A model generated the notes under the pieces. It was not told the DNA's origin. It made no database searches and worked only from the letters and a program-made list of their open reading frames with translations. Below, piece by piece: positions 21,620 to 34,524 of a stretch of DNA of 64,000 nucleotides. Positions within the stretch are counted from its first letter, which is position 1, and every line of letters begins with the position of its first letter. This DNA is from Prunus persica (taxonomy: Eukaryota; Streptophyta; Magnoliopsida; Rosales; Rosaceae): assembly GCF_000346465.2 (NCBI RefSeq), contig NC_034014.1, forward strand, positions 14,852,630 to 14,916,629, in the 5' to 3' direction. A program made the position numbers and the translations under genes.

Positions 21620-24600
21620 ATGGTTTCTCACCAAGACCAAAGTAAGGACTCTGGCTCCAAGAAAAATAGAGGTAAGGAGCTTGGAATGGTAACTCCTGAA
21701 GAGAAGTCTTCGAAGAAGATGAAGTCTTCGAAGAAGATGAAGTTTGCTTCATCATCTGCTGAGACAGAACCAACCAGCACGACAACAATCTCTGATGATT
21801 CAAAGTCTGGTCGAGGTATGAGCACAATGCCTCGTGTTGTGAAGAGAAAACTTCAGAAACTCAGGCCAATTGTTGAGTACAATAAAAGGGGGAAAGGAAT
21901 TGGCCAAGCACATAGTGAGATACAGTCCTACATTGGTGTGTTGGCACGCTCCAGAGTTCCACTTGTGGACATGAAATGGGCTCAAATCCCCAAGGATATA
22001 AAGGAGCAGATTTGGGAAGCAGTTGACATTGCTTTTGTGGTAGGTCAAGGGGGCAAGAACTCTGTGTTAGCTTCTACTGCCAAGAAATGGAAGGATTTCA
22101 AGTCTACACTAACGAGGCATTATATCCTTCCATACACCAATGACAGGGAGAGATTAAGCCAACCCCCTGAAACATATAAATTCATAGAGAAAGCATAATG
22201 GGATGCCTTTGTAGCTTCAAGGTTATCCAAAGATTTTGAGTCTGTGCATTCTCAACATGCACAGATTAGGGAGAAACTTGAGTACAATCATCGATTGTCT
22301 CGAAAAGGATATGCTGGTTTGGAGGATCAATTGGAGGAAACCATGCCTGGGGTAGAAATTGATCGATCTACCTTATGGAAGAGAGCTAGACAGGACAAAC
22401 ATGGTAACATCCCGGATCCAAAGGTGGCAGAGAAAGCAAAATTAATTGTAAGCCTACTCACTCTGTTTTAAATTTTTATTAAACTGTGAATAATTCTTAT
22501 TACGTCTTATGTTATATTTTGCGTCGTGTGAATGATATTACCACGTTGACATTTTTTTAAAAACGTCGTTAAAGGTCTAAATCAGGAATCACTACTCTGT
22601 TTTCTGTAATTATAGCATAAGATGTCGGTGGTTCATTTTCGCGTCGTTTGTATTAAATTACTACGTCGAAATGTTTTAAACAAGGTCGTTAAAGGTGTGA
22701 ATATTGAATCATCCCTCTGTTATCTGTAAATAAAGCATAAGACGTCGGTGGTTTATTCATTTCGTCGTTTTAAATAACTAACCACGTCGGTATAACTACC
22801 GTCGTGATAAATTATAATAACGTCGATTTATATGTTATTGCGTCGTCTGAAATTATATAATACGTCGTTTGTATATAAATAACCGTCGTGTGTTTTTTGT
22901 TCTTACTTTTTTATATATCTTTGTTTTAGGATGAATTGCAAAAACAAGTCTCGGAAGGCAAAGTCACTGTATCTGGCAGCAATGATGTGCTGACCATGGC
23001 TTTGGGCCCCGAGCATCCAGGCAGAGTGAGAGGGGTAGGTGCTGGGATTTCCCCAAGGCAATATTTCAATTTACCCAAACCACAGAGGATGAGCTTTGAC
23101 GACCGTTTAAAGGACAGTTTAAGAGTTCTCCTTCAAGAAGAGAATAAAAAGATGGAGGCTAAGGCAAGGGAAGAGGCTTTAAGGATGGAGGCTAGAACCA
23201 AGCAATTGGTAGAGGCTGAGAGGGAGTATTTCCTGAGTCAGCTTTCCCAATTAATTCCCAATTTTGATCCAAGCATGCTTAAACCAAGAATTAGCCAAAG
23301 TCCCAAAAATCCAATGTCTGACAAAGCAAGCTGCTCTGGAGGTGATGTGAGATCCCTACATTTTGAGGATGATACTGCCAAAAATGGGAAACATCAGGAA
23401 GAAAAGGTAACATATCTGAACTTTGAATTCTCTGTTTTTTTAAAAACTATTAGACGTCGTTATTTTTAATAAAACCGTCGTTTGAAATACATACCACGAC
23501 GTTTTAAAAATAAACCGTCGTTTGTATTTCAATACCACGTCGTATTTAGTTTACTTGTTTTACACGCCATTAAACGTCGTTATTTTTAAAACTTTGTGGT
23601 TTTTAGACGACGGGGTTAGTCATTCCCGACGTAATAGATGAAGAGAAGAAACAAGAAAAACAAGATGAAAAGGAGAAAGAAGATGAAGTAAAGCATGACG
23701 ACCAGGTATGTTCACATAACTTTGTCTGTTTTATTTGTTTTTCAAAATTTCAAACGTCGATATTTTTCTTTAAACCGTCGTTTGTTTACAACTTAGACGG
23801 CGGAATTTTTTTTAAGACGTAATAAATTATTCACCACGACGGTTTTTTCGCCGTCGTTTAAATTCTTTTCAGACGACGTTTTGTTCCTTAAACCGTCGTT
23901 TTTATTGAACTACCACGTCTTTTTTTTTATTTCTTTAAACAGGTTTTTAAAGTTGTTGATTATTCAAATATGGAGGCGCCATCTTCTTTAAAATCCCTTT
24001 GTCGTTATGTGGAAACGACACTCGTGCCTCAGGATAAGACCCTGAACTTTACAATTGATAAGGAGGTCTTTGGGCTAGAGCGCGATACCTTCCTCCTGCC
24101 TGAAGATATTACACAATTTGCAGGCATGGAAGAAATAGGAGCTACGGTCATTGCTGTATATATGAGGTTTGTCATTCTAAAATAACCACGTCGTTAGTAT
24201 GTACCGTCGTTATTGCGTCGTCTTAACTAACTAACCACGTCGTTAGTATGTACCGTCGTGATAAATATATTATAACGTCGTTGTCTATTTCAGTACGTCG
24301 TGTGAAATTTTATAATACGTCGTTTTGTTATACATAACCGTCGTGTGTTTTTTTGTGCTGACTTGTTTATATTATTTTATATATTTAGGTACTTACACGA
24401 TGTTTTGAAACAAGCAAATATGTGCAGCATGGTAGGCTTTATCGACCCTGCTACAGTTAGTGCCAACTCTGGCACAATAGCTGACAGATCACGACTGGTA
24501 GCAGCTCGACTTCAGAGGACTGACGGTGAACAGATTTTCATGATGCCTTACAATCCAGGGTTAGTCTCCTTAACAGGATTTTGTTTTTATGATTTTCAAT

Positions 24601-25338
24601 AAATGACAGCGTATAAACTAACCACGTCGGTGTTTTATTTTATTGAGTCGTTTGAAACTACTAACCACGTCGGTAGTTATTTATCGTCGTGATAAATATA
24701 TAATGTCGTCGATTGCTACTTTATTTCGTCGTGTGAAATATTATAATACGTCGTTTATGTAAATAACCATCGTTTTTATATTAATTTTGTGCAGCCGTCT
24801 TGGATCTTGCTGATTGTGAGACCAAAGAGGGAAACCGTCTATTTTCTGGATCCTCTGCCAGGAAATCGTGTGGTCGATGAAGAGGCCAAGAACATCGTGA
24901 ACAGTGCTATAAAAATTTATAATTCTCACATATCCAGATCAGGCCGTAAGGCAGTAATTTGGAAAACTCTGTCAGGCACACCAAAGCAACCCAGCAGTGT
25001 CGAATGCGGGTATTATGTGATGCGCTTCATGAGGGACATCATCATGGATCCTTCCTTGGCGTTTGAGAAGAAGGTAAGAAGAAATTACCTTCATACATTT
25101 TACGTCGTTTTTTGTATTATCAACGACGGTCATGTAAAATTACCGTCGTTGAATAGATATACTACGTCGGTTATAAAAAATATCGTCGTCTGTGATTGAA
25201 TTTCTTTTTATTTATAAACCCTAATAGTCATTGTTTATGCAGTATGCCAAGGAAAAACAGGAAGCGCCATACCCCCAAGAAGCAATTGATGAAGTCCGGA
25301 ATGAATGGGCAGAGTTTGTTTGCCTTCACCTGGAATAG
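21620..25338 (+). pseudogene. CACTA-1 ORF1: TNPD-like protein with C-terminal Ulp1/C48 protease domain
   Basis: Seven exons fit GT-AG junctions: 21620-22447, 22930-23406, 23607-23705, 23943-24166, 24389-24559, 24795-25073 and 25243-25338. The N-terminal part matches the sister exon at 711-1520. The middle is a charged coiled coil (EENKKMEAKAREEALRMEA). The end is a C48-type cysteine protease with the Asp motif YFLDPLP and the Cys motif VECGYYVMRFMRDI. Two lesions break it: a TAA at about 22196 where the sister has Gln, and a one-base deletion at about 24799 exactly at the expected catalytic His-Trp. The last exon closes with EAIDEVRNEWAEFVCLHLE. Such proteases are common passengers of plant CACTA elements; their role is not settled. 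Confidence 0.82.
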
Positions 25339-27291
25339 GGGAATTATTGAACACTTGATATTTATGTATAATGTACAAATTTTGTCTATAATATATAATG
25401 TAAAAATTTGTTGAGGTTTTCTTAAATTAAAAAAAAAACAAACATACAAATTGCGTAACCGACGTGTAATACATTTCCAACGACCTAATAAAGTCAAAAA
25501 CCGTCGTTTTTTGTTGTTTCGTTTTAAACAAATCCAACGTAAAAGGATATTTAGACGACGTTCTTTGAACAATTGAGTCGTTTATGGTTTACAACGTCTT
25601 CAATTTCTTAAGGGTTCAGGGTAGTACTTTGTAACGACAGCGGTTAAGTCGTGGAATATATATTTTACGTCGGATAGTTAAATATCCGCCATGGTTTCTC
25701 ATTTAAACGACGTCATTTTAACAACTTAGTCGTCTCTTAAAATTTACAACGTCTACAATTTATTAACACCGACGTGGTTTGTTGTTGTGATAAGAATATT
25801 TTATTATTTTTATATCAAAATATTCAAAATAAATTTAAAATAAATCAGAAAAATGCAAAGTCAACTCCTATGAAGTCATTGATATATTTTCTTCCCCCTA
25901 AACCTTGAAAAAATTTATTTTGAATAACAAAAATTTAAAATGACCATCCAAAATAAAATTGTTTTGATGAGTCATAAAATCACTTCTAGTTTTATGGTTT
26001 AGGGTTTAGAGATTAGGGTTGTTATTTATTGGGGTTTATTTTTAAAGTATAATTTTTGGGTAGTCTAGGGTATATATTAGGCTGTAAAACCATAAACCCT
26101 TTTATAAACTTAATTTTTAAAATTATATAATTTAGTTTTAAGGGTTTAGGGTATTAATTTTTAACGACGGTGGTTGAGTCGTGGAATACATATGTTACGT
26201 CGTTCAGTAAAATATCCGACATGGTTTATACTTTAAACGACGTCATTTTAATATGTAAGTCGTCTATTATAATTTACAACGTTTTCAATTTCTTAACCCC
26301 GACGAGGTTTTTCAGTCGTCTTTATATCAAAATATTCAAAATAAATTTAAAATTAATCCGAAAAATGAAGCGTCAAAATAAACGGCGTTACGTTCAGTGT
26401 TTCCGTCGTGGAATATTACATTTACGTTGGTTCTTGTAGAACTTTCGCCATGGTTTTTCTTTCGACGTTTTAAAGAGCGCGCTCTCTAAAAATTTTCGCG
26501 CGCCCTAAATTTTTTAGATTTGGCTCTTATTCTTATACTTCTAACCCTGAACCCTAAAATTTTCAGATTTCGCGCAACATAACATTTCGCTCTCTCACTT
26601 CTGCTCTAATTAAAAGTTGCACTCTCCAGGCTCCGTCGAATCTGTGAGCTCGTCCAACCTGTAAGTACAAACCCTATCTTCCCCTTGTAAATTCATTGAA
26701 TGATATTAGGTTGTTTTGTTAAAGGGTTTTAGGTATATGCTTTGCGATCTGTTAATAATGTGCTTATAGGTATGGGTTCATGGATTTTCTGTTTAATGGG
26801 TTCATGGATTATATTATCTGTTATGTTGAATTGGGAATGGATTTAATTTTGTCGGATCTTTTAATCACCCTATGTTATGTTGAATTGGGAATGGATTTAT
26901 TGTTTTCATGCTTGGTTTCATGTATATGTTGGTTTCTTGCTTGGTTTCATATATATGTTGTGTTCTTAATGGGTTTTGGGTTCTTGAAAATAAACTGAGA
27001 CACGACGCCTTTTTAGGCATACGACGACGATTACACGACGGTTTATGAAAAAACCGTCGTTGTATTACTTATACACGACGGTTTTTTCATAAACCGTCTT
27101 TTGTATTACTTATATTAGACGACGTCTGTTGAAAATCCGTTGTCTATATATGCCAAATACGTCTGTTTTTGTTTAAAATCCGTCGTCTCTGTTGTGTATT
27201 ACTTGCTATTAGATCTTTTTATAATCTGCTATAGTGATGGTCATTGCCTGTATTTTCACTTTATTATAGATAATAGGTTATAGTGTCGGAG
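25339..27291. other. Intergenic region of CACTA-1 between ORF1 and TNP2
   Basis: It contains scattered CGACG motifs, two diverged copies of a block near TTTATATCAAAATATTCAAAA (25810 and 26325), telobox-like GGTTTAGGGTTTAGAG (25995-26010) and a probable TNP2 promoter and leader (26470-27290), with a donor-like GTAAGTAC at 26660. No coding frame is supported. Confidence 0.55.
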
Positions 27292-30200
27292 ATGGATAAG
27301 TCATGGATGCACTCGGATAGAAGATCGAAGGCATATGAGTTTGGGGTGGAAGCATTTTTTAACTTTGCTGTAGAAAATCTTCTAACTACAACACATATCT
27401 GTTGTCCATGTGTTAAATGTGTTAATTTGAAGTTGTTTGGGGTTGGAATTATAAGGGATCACTTATACTTTAATGGAATTGACCAAAGCTATAAGAATTG
27501 GACATTTCACGGAGAACCTTGGGAAGCAACTACTAATGCTAGTAGAAATGTTGAAGAAGATGATGGCCATAGTAGGTACAGTTTTGTGTCTGAAGAAATT
27601 GATATGGATGATAATGATTTTGGTGATTTTGGTTTCGATCCGTATGAGTTTGCCAATGTGATTGGGGATGGAGATCAACCAGTGTACCCTGGTTGTAGAA
27701 AGTACACGAAGTTATCGGCATTAGTGAAGTTGTATAATTTGAAGGCAAAACATGGGATGAGTGATGTCTGTTTTACAGAATTATTGATACTTCAAGGCGA
27801 TTTGCTTCCAGAAGGAAATACAGTACCAACCTCTATGTATGAGGCTAAAAAGACTTTGTGTGCATTGGGGCTGAGTTATGAGAAAATGCACGCATGCCCC
27901 AATGATTGCATCTTGTATAGGAAGGAGTATGAGGATTCAACTAATTGTCCTACTTGTGGTATCTCAAGGTGGAAGGAAGGCAAAGATTCAATCTTGAAAG
28001 AGGGTGTGCCAGCGAAGGTGGTGTGGTATTTTCCTCCAATTCCAAGGTTTAAAAGGATGTTTCAATCACATGAGACAGCTAAGAGTTTAACTTGGCATGC
28101 TGCTAGAAAATCAATTGACGGTCAGATGTCTCATCCGGCGGATTCCCCGTCTTGGAAACTTCTTGATGATAAATGGCCTGAGTTTGGTAATGAGCCGAGA
28201 AACTTGATATTGGCTCTTTCATCTGATGGATTCAATCCCCACAGTTCTCTAAGTAGCAGATATAGTTGTTGGCCGGTTATCTTAGTTACATATAATCTCC
28301 CTCCATGGCTGTGCATGAAACGAAAGTTCATGATGTTAACCTTATTGATTTCCGGTCCTAAACAACCCGGAAATGATATAGACGTCTACTTGGAGCCTTT
28401 GATTGATGATTTAAAATCTTTGTGGGATGGGATTAGAGGAGTGTATGATGCACATAATGGAGAATACTTTACACTCAGAGCTGCATTAATGTGGACAATT
28501 AATGATTTCCCCGCCTATGAAAACTTATCTAGTTGTGTTGTTAAAGGATATAAAGCTTGTCCAATATGCGGCGATGATACACCTAGTACAGGTTGAAAAA
28601 TGGCCACAAAATTTGTTACATTGGGCATAGAAAATGGTTACCAATCAATCATCCATATAGGAGGCAACGTGCAGCTTTTAATGGGAAACCTGAATATGGC
28701 ATACCTCCCGAGCCATTAACCGGAGAAGAAGTGCTGCATATGGTTGAAAATGGTGACAGAGTTTGTTGGAAGAAGAAATTAATATTCTTTGATCTCGAGT
28801 ATTGGAAATACCTTCCTGTGAGGCATGCCCTAGATGTTATGCACATTGAGAAGAATGTTTGCGATAGTATTATTGGTACATTGCTAGAGATCCCTGGAAA
28901 AAATAAAGATGGGATTGCTGCTCGATTAGATTTATTGAACATAGGGGTCAAAACTGATTTGCAACCCGAGTATGGAGAAAGACGTACTCGTTTGCCTACT
29001 GGGCCTTGGAATTTGTCAAGAGCAGAGAAGAGAGAGGTTTGCAATTCTTTCTATGGTATGAAGGTCCCTGAAGGTTATTCTTCAAATATTAAAAATCTTG
29101 TATCTTTACAAGATTCAAGACTTCTTGGCCTTAAATCACATGATTGTCATACCTTAATGCAACAATTGCTCCCTGTGGCAATTCGTTCTGTTTTGGAGAA
29201 GCCTGCAAGGTATGCAATAACTCGTTTGTGCTTCTTCTTCAATGATATATGTGCAAAGACTGTTGATGTTTCCAAGCTAGATAAGTTGGAAGGAGATGTA
29301 GTAGTTACTCTGTGTTTGCTTGAGAAGTACTTTCCCCCTTCATTCTTTGATATCATGGTTCATCTAGTAGTACATCTTGTCAGAGAAGTTCATCTATGTG
29401 GGCCAGTATATTTTAGGTGGATGTATCCGTTTGAAAGATATATGAAAGTGCTGAAGGGGTATGTTCAGAATCGTACTCGTCCCGAAGGTTGCATTGCTGA
29501 GCGGTATATAGCTGAAGAAGCGGTAGAGTTTTGTACTCAGCATTTATCTGATGTTAGTACAGTTGGAGTGCCTTCAAGCCAAAAGATGGGACTTTCAAAG
29601 CCATTATCAGGTTGCACAGTGAGCATAGTTGATCAGGACCTGTTGAATCAAGCACATCTATATGTCTTGGAGAATACGGAGGAAGTCCTACCTTATATCG
29701 AGTACGTATGAGTTTTATTCTTTAAGTTTCCATTTTAAATTATTTCTTATGTTTATCTTCTATATTTGGGACCGTAATGCTTGAATTTTTCGTGTCATGT
29801 AGGCAACATATGATCCACATCAAGACTGCTTATCCAAAATTTAGAAAGAGAACAAAGTGGCTGCAGGATAAGCACAATAGCACTTTCATTCAATGGCTAC
29901 GCTTCAAGGTATATGTTGTTGAATAACATATTTCTCTTTTAATTTTCTTCTTATTTCTATGTTAGATTGAATTAAGATATATGATTAATTTGCAGGTTCA
30001 AAGTGAACTTGAGGAAGACAATCATGGCGTATCAGAAAATTTAAGGTGGCTAGCAGCTGGTCCAAACATGGCAGTGCCATTATATAGGAGCTATCTTATT
30101 AAAGGTATTAAATTCAATATCAAGGCACAAGATGATGTGCGGACAACTCAAAATAGTGGAGTTTATTTACTTGCACATACCATGCAAGTTGCTAGTGCCA

Positions 30201-30640
30201 AGGATAAAAACCCAATTCTCTCAAATATGGGTTTCTATGGTGTCATTCAAGAAATTTGGGACCTTGACTACCAAAAGTTTACAATCCCAGTCTTTAGGTG
30301 TGATTGGATAGATAGTTCTGGTCTTGTAGTCGACGAACTTGGATTTACCCTTGTAGATTTGAGTAAAATTGGACATAGGAATGACCAATTTGTTTTGGCT
30401 TCTCAAGTCAAACAAATATTTTTTGTTGACGACCCGATGCATCGTGGTTGGTCGGTAGTGTTATCAATGCCTAATAGAGAATATAATGATGTTATTGGTG
30501 ATGAAGTCTTAGGTGATGTGATAATTGAGTGTGAGCCATTTACTAGAGGGATGCCAAATGTTGACACATTTGATGAACTGGTGGGTGAGTTAGGCGGTCA
30601 AAATATTCGAGATGGGTGTGAAGATATATGGATTGAATGA
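27292..30640 (+). pseudogene. CACTA-1 TNP2-type transposase (Transposase_21)
   Basis: The first exon is 27292-29701, the second 29803-29908, the third 29996-30640; all have GT-AG borders. The N-terminal transposase-associated domain has MDKSWMHSDRRSKAYEFGV and CPCVKC. The core has NLPPWLCMKRKFMML, ALMWTINDFPAYENLS and HALDVMHIEKNVCDSIIGTL. Then come DUF4218 (YFRWMYPFERYMKVLKGYV, NRTRPEGCIAE) and DUF4216 (VPVFRCDW-like IPVFRCDWIDSSGL) and a terminal stop at 30640. One single-base frameshift near 28587 (after CGDDTPSTG) breaks the frame; otherwise it is open. TNP2 binds the termini and excises the element. It is probably inactive here. Confidence 0.88.
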
Positions 30641-32248
30641 TGCTTATGTAATTGGCAGTGTATGACATTAATTTTGTAATATATTGTAATGTGATTTCTT
30701 CACTTTCTACGTTCAAATAAAACACGACGTTATTGTGAACCAGTTATTCAGCATATTTACCGACGTCTTAAAGCAACGTAATAATGAAGAACCACGACGC
30801 TATTGTGAAGCAATTATTCAGGATATCACGTCGGGGAAGGATTAAGAACCGCCATGTAATTCAAAATAACACGACTCCAATCCCATAATACCGACGTCTA
30901 AAAAACAAGATATATAATCTGAACGTTAAAAAATACGACGTCATCATACATTTTCCACGTCGCAAGTTCTTTTATAAACGAAGAGGAACGAAATGAATTC
31001 CGACGGTAATTCATTATAACCGCCATCTAATATCAATTAAACGACGTTATTTGTAATACGGCTCTCATCATAATCAACGCCGTCTATATGTTCTATAATA
31101 CGGCTCTCATTTATTTGGAACTGACGTTGTTTAGAAGTTCAACGTCGTCTATATTAATAAGTGCGTCGTGAGTAATGAATACATATAAATACAACGTCGA
31201 CAATATAAATGCCACCGACGTTGTTTCGCATTCAACGTCAACTATATAAATACATACGTCGTAAATAATGACACTGACAACTATTTCCACGTCATCTTTT
31301 TTAGAAAAATCGAAGTGAAAAATTTATTTCAAGACGGTTGTTTGTAAATAAGAGACGTAGTAGATTTCAATAACGTCGTCTTCTCATGTATTTAAAGACG
31401 TCATATTTTTTCTTGTCGTGAAAATTATATTTAACGGCGTAGTGTTTTAGTTGTCGTCGTTGTATGTCTATCTTGCGGCCTTGTTCTTTTAATATGTGTC
31501 ATATTTTTCCTTCTTAACGACGGTGATTTGTTTGAGTTGGTCGTCTATTCTCATCCTCGACTATTTTTTAGAACTTTAGTAAACTAAACACGTCTGTTTT
31601 TATTTGTTTTCGACGTTGTTGTATTTAACAACGTCTAATATTTATCGTCGTTGTTTGTTTCTGAAAATAGGATGTATAAATTTTGTAATACGACTCTCAT
31701 ATATTTGTAACCGACGTTGTTTTGTTATTCAACGTCTACTCTATAAATACATACGTTGTAAATAATGACACTGACAACTATTTCCACGTCATCTTTTATA
31801 GAAAAATCGAAGTGAAAAATTTATTTTACGACGGCTCTTTTTATATAGGCGACGTAGTAGGTATAAATAACGTCGTCTTCTAATGTATTTAAAGACGTCA
31901 TATGTTTTATTGTCGTGAAAATGATATTTAACGGCGTTTTATTTTAATTTTCGTCATTGTATGTCTATCTTGCGGCCTTGTTCTGTTAATATGTGTCATA
32001 TTTTTCCTTTTTAACGATGGTTTTTTTAGAGAGTTGGTCGTCTATTCTCATCCTCGACTGCTTTTTTAGATCTTTTGCAGTTCAAAGACGTCGTTTTGTA
32101 TTTGTTGATGACGTTGTATATTGTAACAACGACGGTGATTTAGCGTCGTGGTTTATGAGGGAAAAGATGACGGTGGATTCCACGACCATTGAAAAATCGA
32201 ATACACGACGGTGATTTACAGTCGTCTTTTTGCTTTTTTGTAGTAGTG
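30641..32248. repeat. CACTA-1 3' subterminal region with a 496-bp tandem duplication
   Basis: CGACG motifs are dense throughout. A unit of about 496 bp is repeated: AATGACACTGACAACTATTT occurs near 31267 and 31763, and ATGTCTATCTTGCGGCCTTG near 31464 and 31960. The right terminal inverted repeat ends at 32248. No gene is present. Confidence 0.8.
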
Positions 32249-33316
32249 TCCCAACGTCATTGGTTTTCATCTTTCAAAAGTCTCACTGAAACTGTGTATA
32301 TGGGTGACGATAATCCATGTTCAACACAAGGGATTGGCAGCGTTATGATTAAGCATCATGATGGTGTAATTCGAGAGTTACAAGGAGTAAGATATGTTCC
32401 AAACCTCAAGAAGAATTTAATTTCTTTAGGCACCCTTGAATCTCAGGGTTGTAAGTTTTATTCTGAGAAGAATATGCTTAAGGTAGCTAGAGGGGCATTA
32501 GTGCTGATGAAGGCCCCTAGAAGAGGTTTGATTGACTTGTTGGAGGGCAAAACCATTGAAAAACATATGGCTATGGTGGTAGAAGGTGATCAAGCTGATA
32601 CATCTTCTCTATGGCATATGAGGTTGGGGCATGTGGGAAACAAAGCGCTGCAAGGGTTGATTAAACAAGGGGTTCTCAAGGGAGCCAAAAGTGGAAAAAT
32701 AGTTTTTTGTGAACACTGCGTTCTTGGCAAGCAAACAAAGGTACAATTTGGCACTACAATCCATCAAACTAAGGGGATATTGGATTATGTACACTCGGAT
32801 GTCTGGGGACCTGCAAAGAATGAATCTCTAGGAGGGAAGAGATGGTTTGTGTCCTTCATTGATGATTACTCATGAAGATCATGGATTTATATGATGAAGC
32901 ACAAACATGTGGTATTGGATATTTTCTTGGAATGGAAAAATATGGTTGAAAAGAAGACGGGCAAGAAGTTGAAAGTCTTAAGAAGTGATAATGGCGGGGA
33001 GTATATTTCTGATCCTTTCTTCCAGATATGCAAAAAGGAAGGTATTACTCGTCATTTTAATGTTAGAGAAACACCACAACAAAATGGAATTGCAAAACGG
33101 TTGAATCGAACATTGTTGGAAAAGGTGAGATGTATGCTTTCACAAGCAAAGTTGCATAAAATATTTTGGGCAGAGGCATTAAATTATGCATGCCATATTT
33201 TGAATCGTCTACCTTCTACAACTCTAAGTGGTAAGACTCCAATAGAATTATGGTAAGGAAAAGTAGCTCAAGACTATGAAAGACTAAGGGTCTTTGGGTG
33301 CAATGCTTACTACCAC
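32249..33316 (+). pseudogene. Copia pol, part 1: protease end, GAG-pre-integrase and integrase
   Basis: It starts mid-protein with QRHWFSSFKSL and MGDDNPCSTQGIGSV, then LWHMRLGHVGNKALQGL and CEHCVLGKQTKVQF (zinc-binding HHCC), then the integrase core with HSDVWGPA (D), SDNGGEYI (D) and QQNGIAKRLNRTLLEK, where the third acidic residue would be Glu but Lys is seen. A TGA at about 32872 replaces an expected Arg and a TAA lies near 33254. It ends RVFGCNAYY at the CACTA-2 insertion. Confidence 0.82.
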
Positions 33317-34030
33317 CACTACTACGATTTACTATTTGCGCGACGGAAGTTTGCGCGACGAACATGTTTTCGTCGCGCAAACTTCACTATTGCGACGAAA
33401 AAAAAATACCGTAGCGCAAACAACAGAACACTAGCGCGACGAAACGGTTTCGTCGCGCAAATAATCTATGCGCGACCAAAACTAATTTCGTCGCGCAAAG
33501 GTCAGAGAAAAAACCCCGGTTTTTTTTTTTGGCACCAGAATCTTGCGCGACGACAATGATCGTCGCGCATGACAATATTGCGCGACAATCCAAAAAATTC
33601 GTCGCGTAAAGATGGACAGAAAATTGTCTAATTTTTTTTGCGGTAAAAAACTTTGCGCGACGAAAGTTTTTGTCGCAAAAGACAATTTGGCGCGACGAAA
33701 ACATGTACCGTCGCGTAAGAAAACGAGGGACACTTATTTTTGGCGGCAAAATGCAGGGTGGATAAAACTTTTTTTGCGCGACGGAATTATTTTCGTCGCG
33801 TAAAGTGTAATGCCTTGCGCGACGAAATAAATAATATGCGCGACGTAATTTAAACCTTGCGCGACGAATAATATTATTTGCGCGACGAAATTTTGTGCGA
33901 CGAATAATGTTATTCATCGCGCAAAAAAGCAGATGTCGACAGGTAATTGCGCGACGAAAATGTTGTTTTGTGTGACGGAAAAGTGGGTTTTCGCGACGGC
34001 ATTTTGCGCGACGGATTGTGGTGTTCGTCG
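33317..34030. repeat. CACTA-2 5' subterminal repeat array
   Basis: More than twenty copies of GCGCGACGAA or its inverse TTCGTCGCGC occur, often as head-to-head pairs 10-20 bases apart. In characterised CACTA elements such arrays bind the transposon-encoded DNA-binding protein. Open frames in this stretch are artefacts of the repeat. Confidence 0.9.
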
Positions 34031-34069
34031 CGCAAAGTCCTTCTTCTTCATATTAGTATCTGCCATTGC

Positions 34070-34102
34070 AGAGGCAGAATGCAGAAATTGCATTCTGCCT
34101 CT
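34070..34102. repeat. Short perfect hairpin
   Basis: AGAGGCAGAATGC and its reverse complement GCATTCTGCCTCT are separated by seven bases. It lies between the 5' subterminal array and the TNP2 leader. Confidence 0.85.
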
Positions 34103-34524
34103 CTCTCACTCTCCCTGCCGTTGTTCTGCTGTGAATTCAGTACGTTCATTGGGTGTGTATTTTTTGTCGTTAGTTTAAATGTATTAATGTAAATTCGTAG
34201 TAACGCTATTAATTTTGTTATCGTTAGGGATATTTGTGATTGGTGATTGGTGGAGAACGATTGAGAAGGTATGTTATTGTAAAAGTTTGTTTGTTATGTT
34301 TGTAATTTTTTTATGAAGTTATATGTGTATAATGTTGTGATGTACGAAGTTAATTGAAATTAACTTCGTACTTTTATTTTTATGTTTAGTAACACGTAGT
34401 TTCCCGTTTGAGATTAGTTGGATTTCGTGCATGGATGCGTAATGCATGACTGCGGTCCAATTAATTCTTGAATTGTCCCATTATTTGGACAGTTTGGTAA
34501 TGCATAGTGTTGTCACATAATCTT

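Larger units (their letters stand above)
16035..32248 (+). mobile_element. CACTA-1 (En/Spm-type) transposon, about 16.2 kb
   Basis: The termini are CACTACTACAAAAAATG on the left and the inverse of CACTACTACAAAAAAGC on the right, and both are followed by AAAAAGACGAC. Dense ACGACGGT/ACCGTCGT motifs fill both ends and also the introns. The order is subterminal repeats, captured RPN6 fragment, ORF1 (21620-25338), TNP2 (27292-30640), 3' repeats. An hAT element (19503-21493) sits upstream of ORF1. The flanking three bases differ (GTA and TCC) and the flanks belong to different elements, a TRIM and a copia, so the two ends may not be from one insertion event. Confidence 0.88.

Noticed and set aside
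26470..26640. Independent host gene promoter
   Set aside because: The position between ORF1 and TNP2 inside CACTA-1, and continuity with the TNP2 leader, make it part of the transposon.
33387..33917. Arg/Phe-rich open frame of 176 codons on the minus strand
   Set aside because: It is generated by the GCGCGACGAA repeat array; similar frames occur wherever the motif is dense and have no domain.
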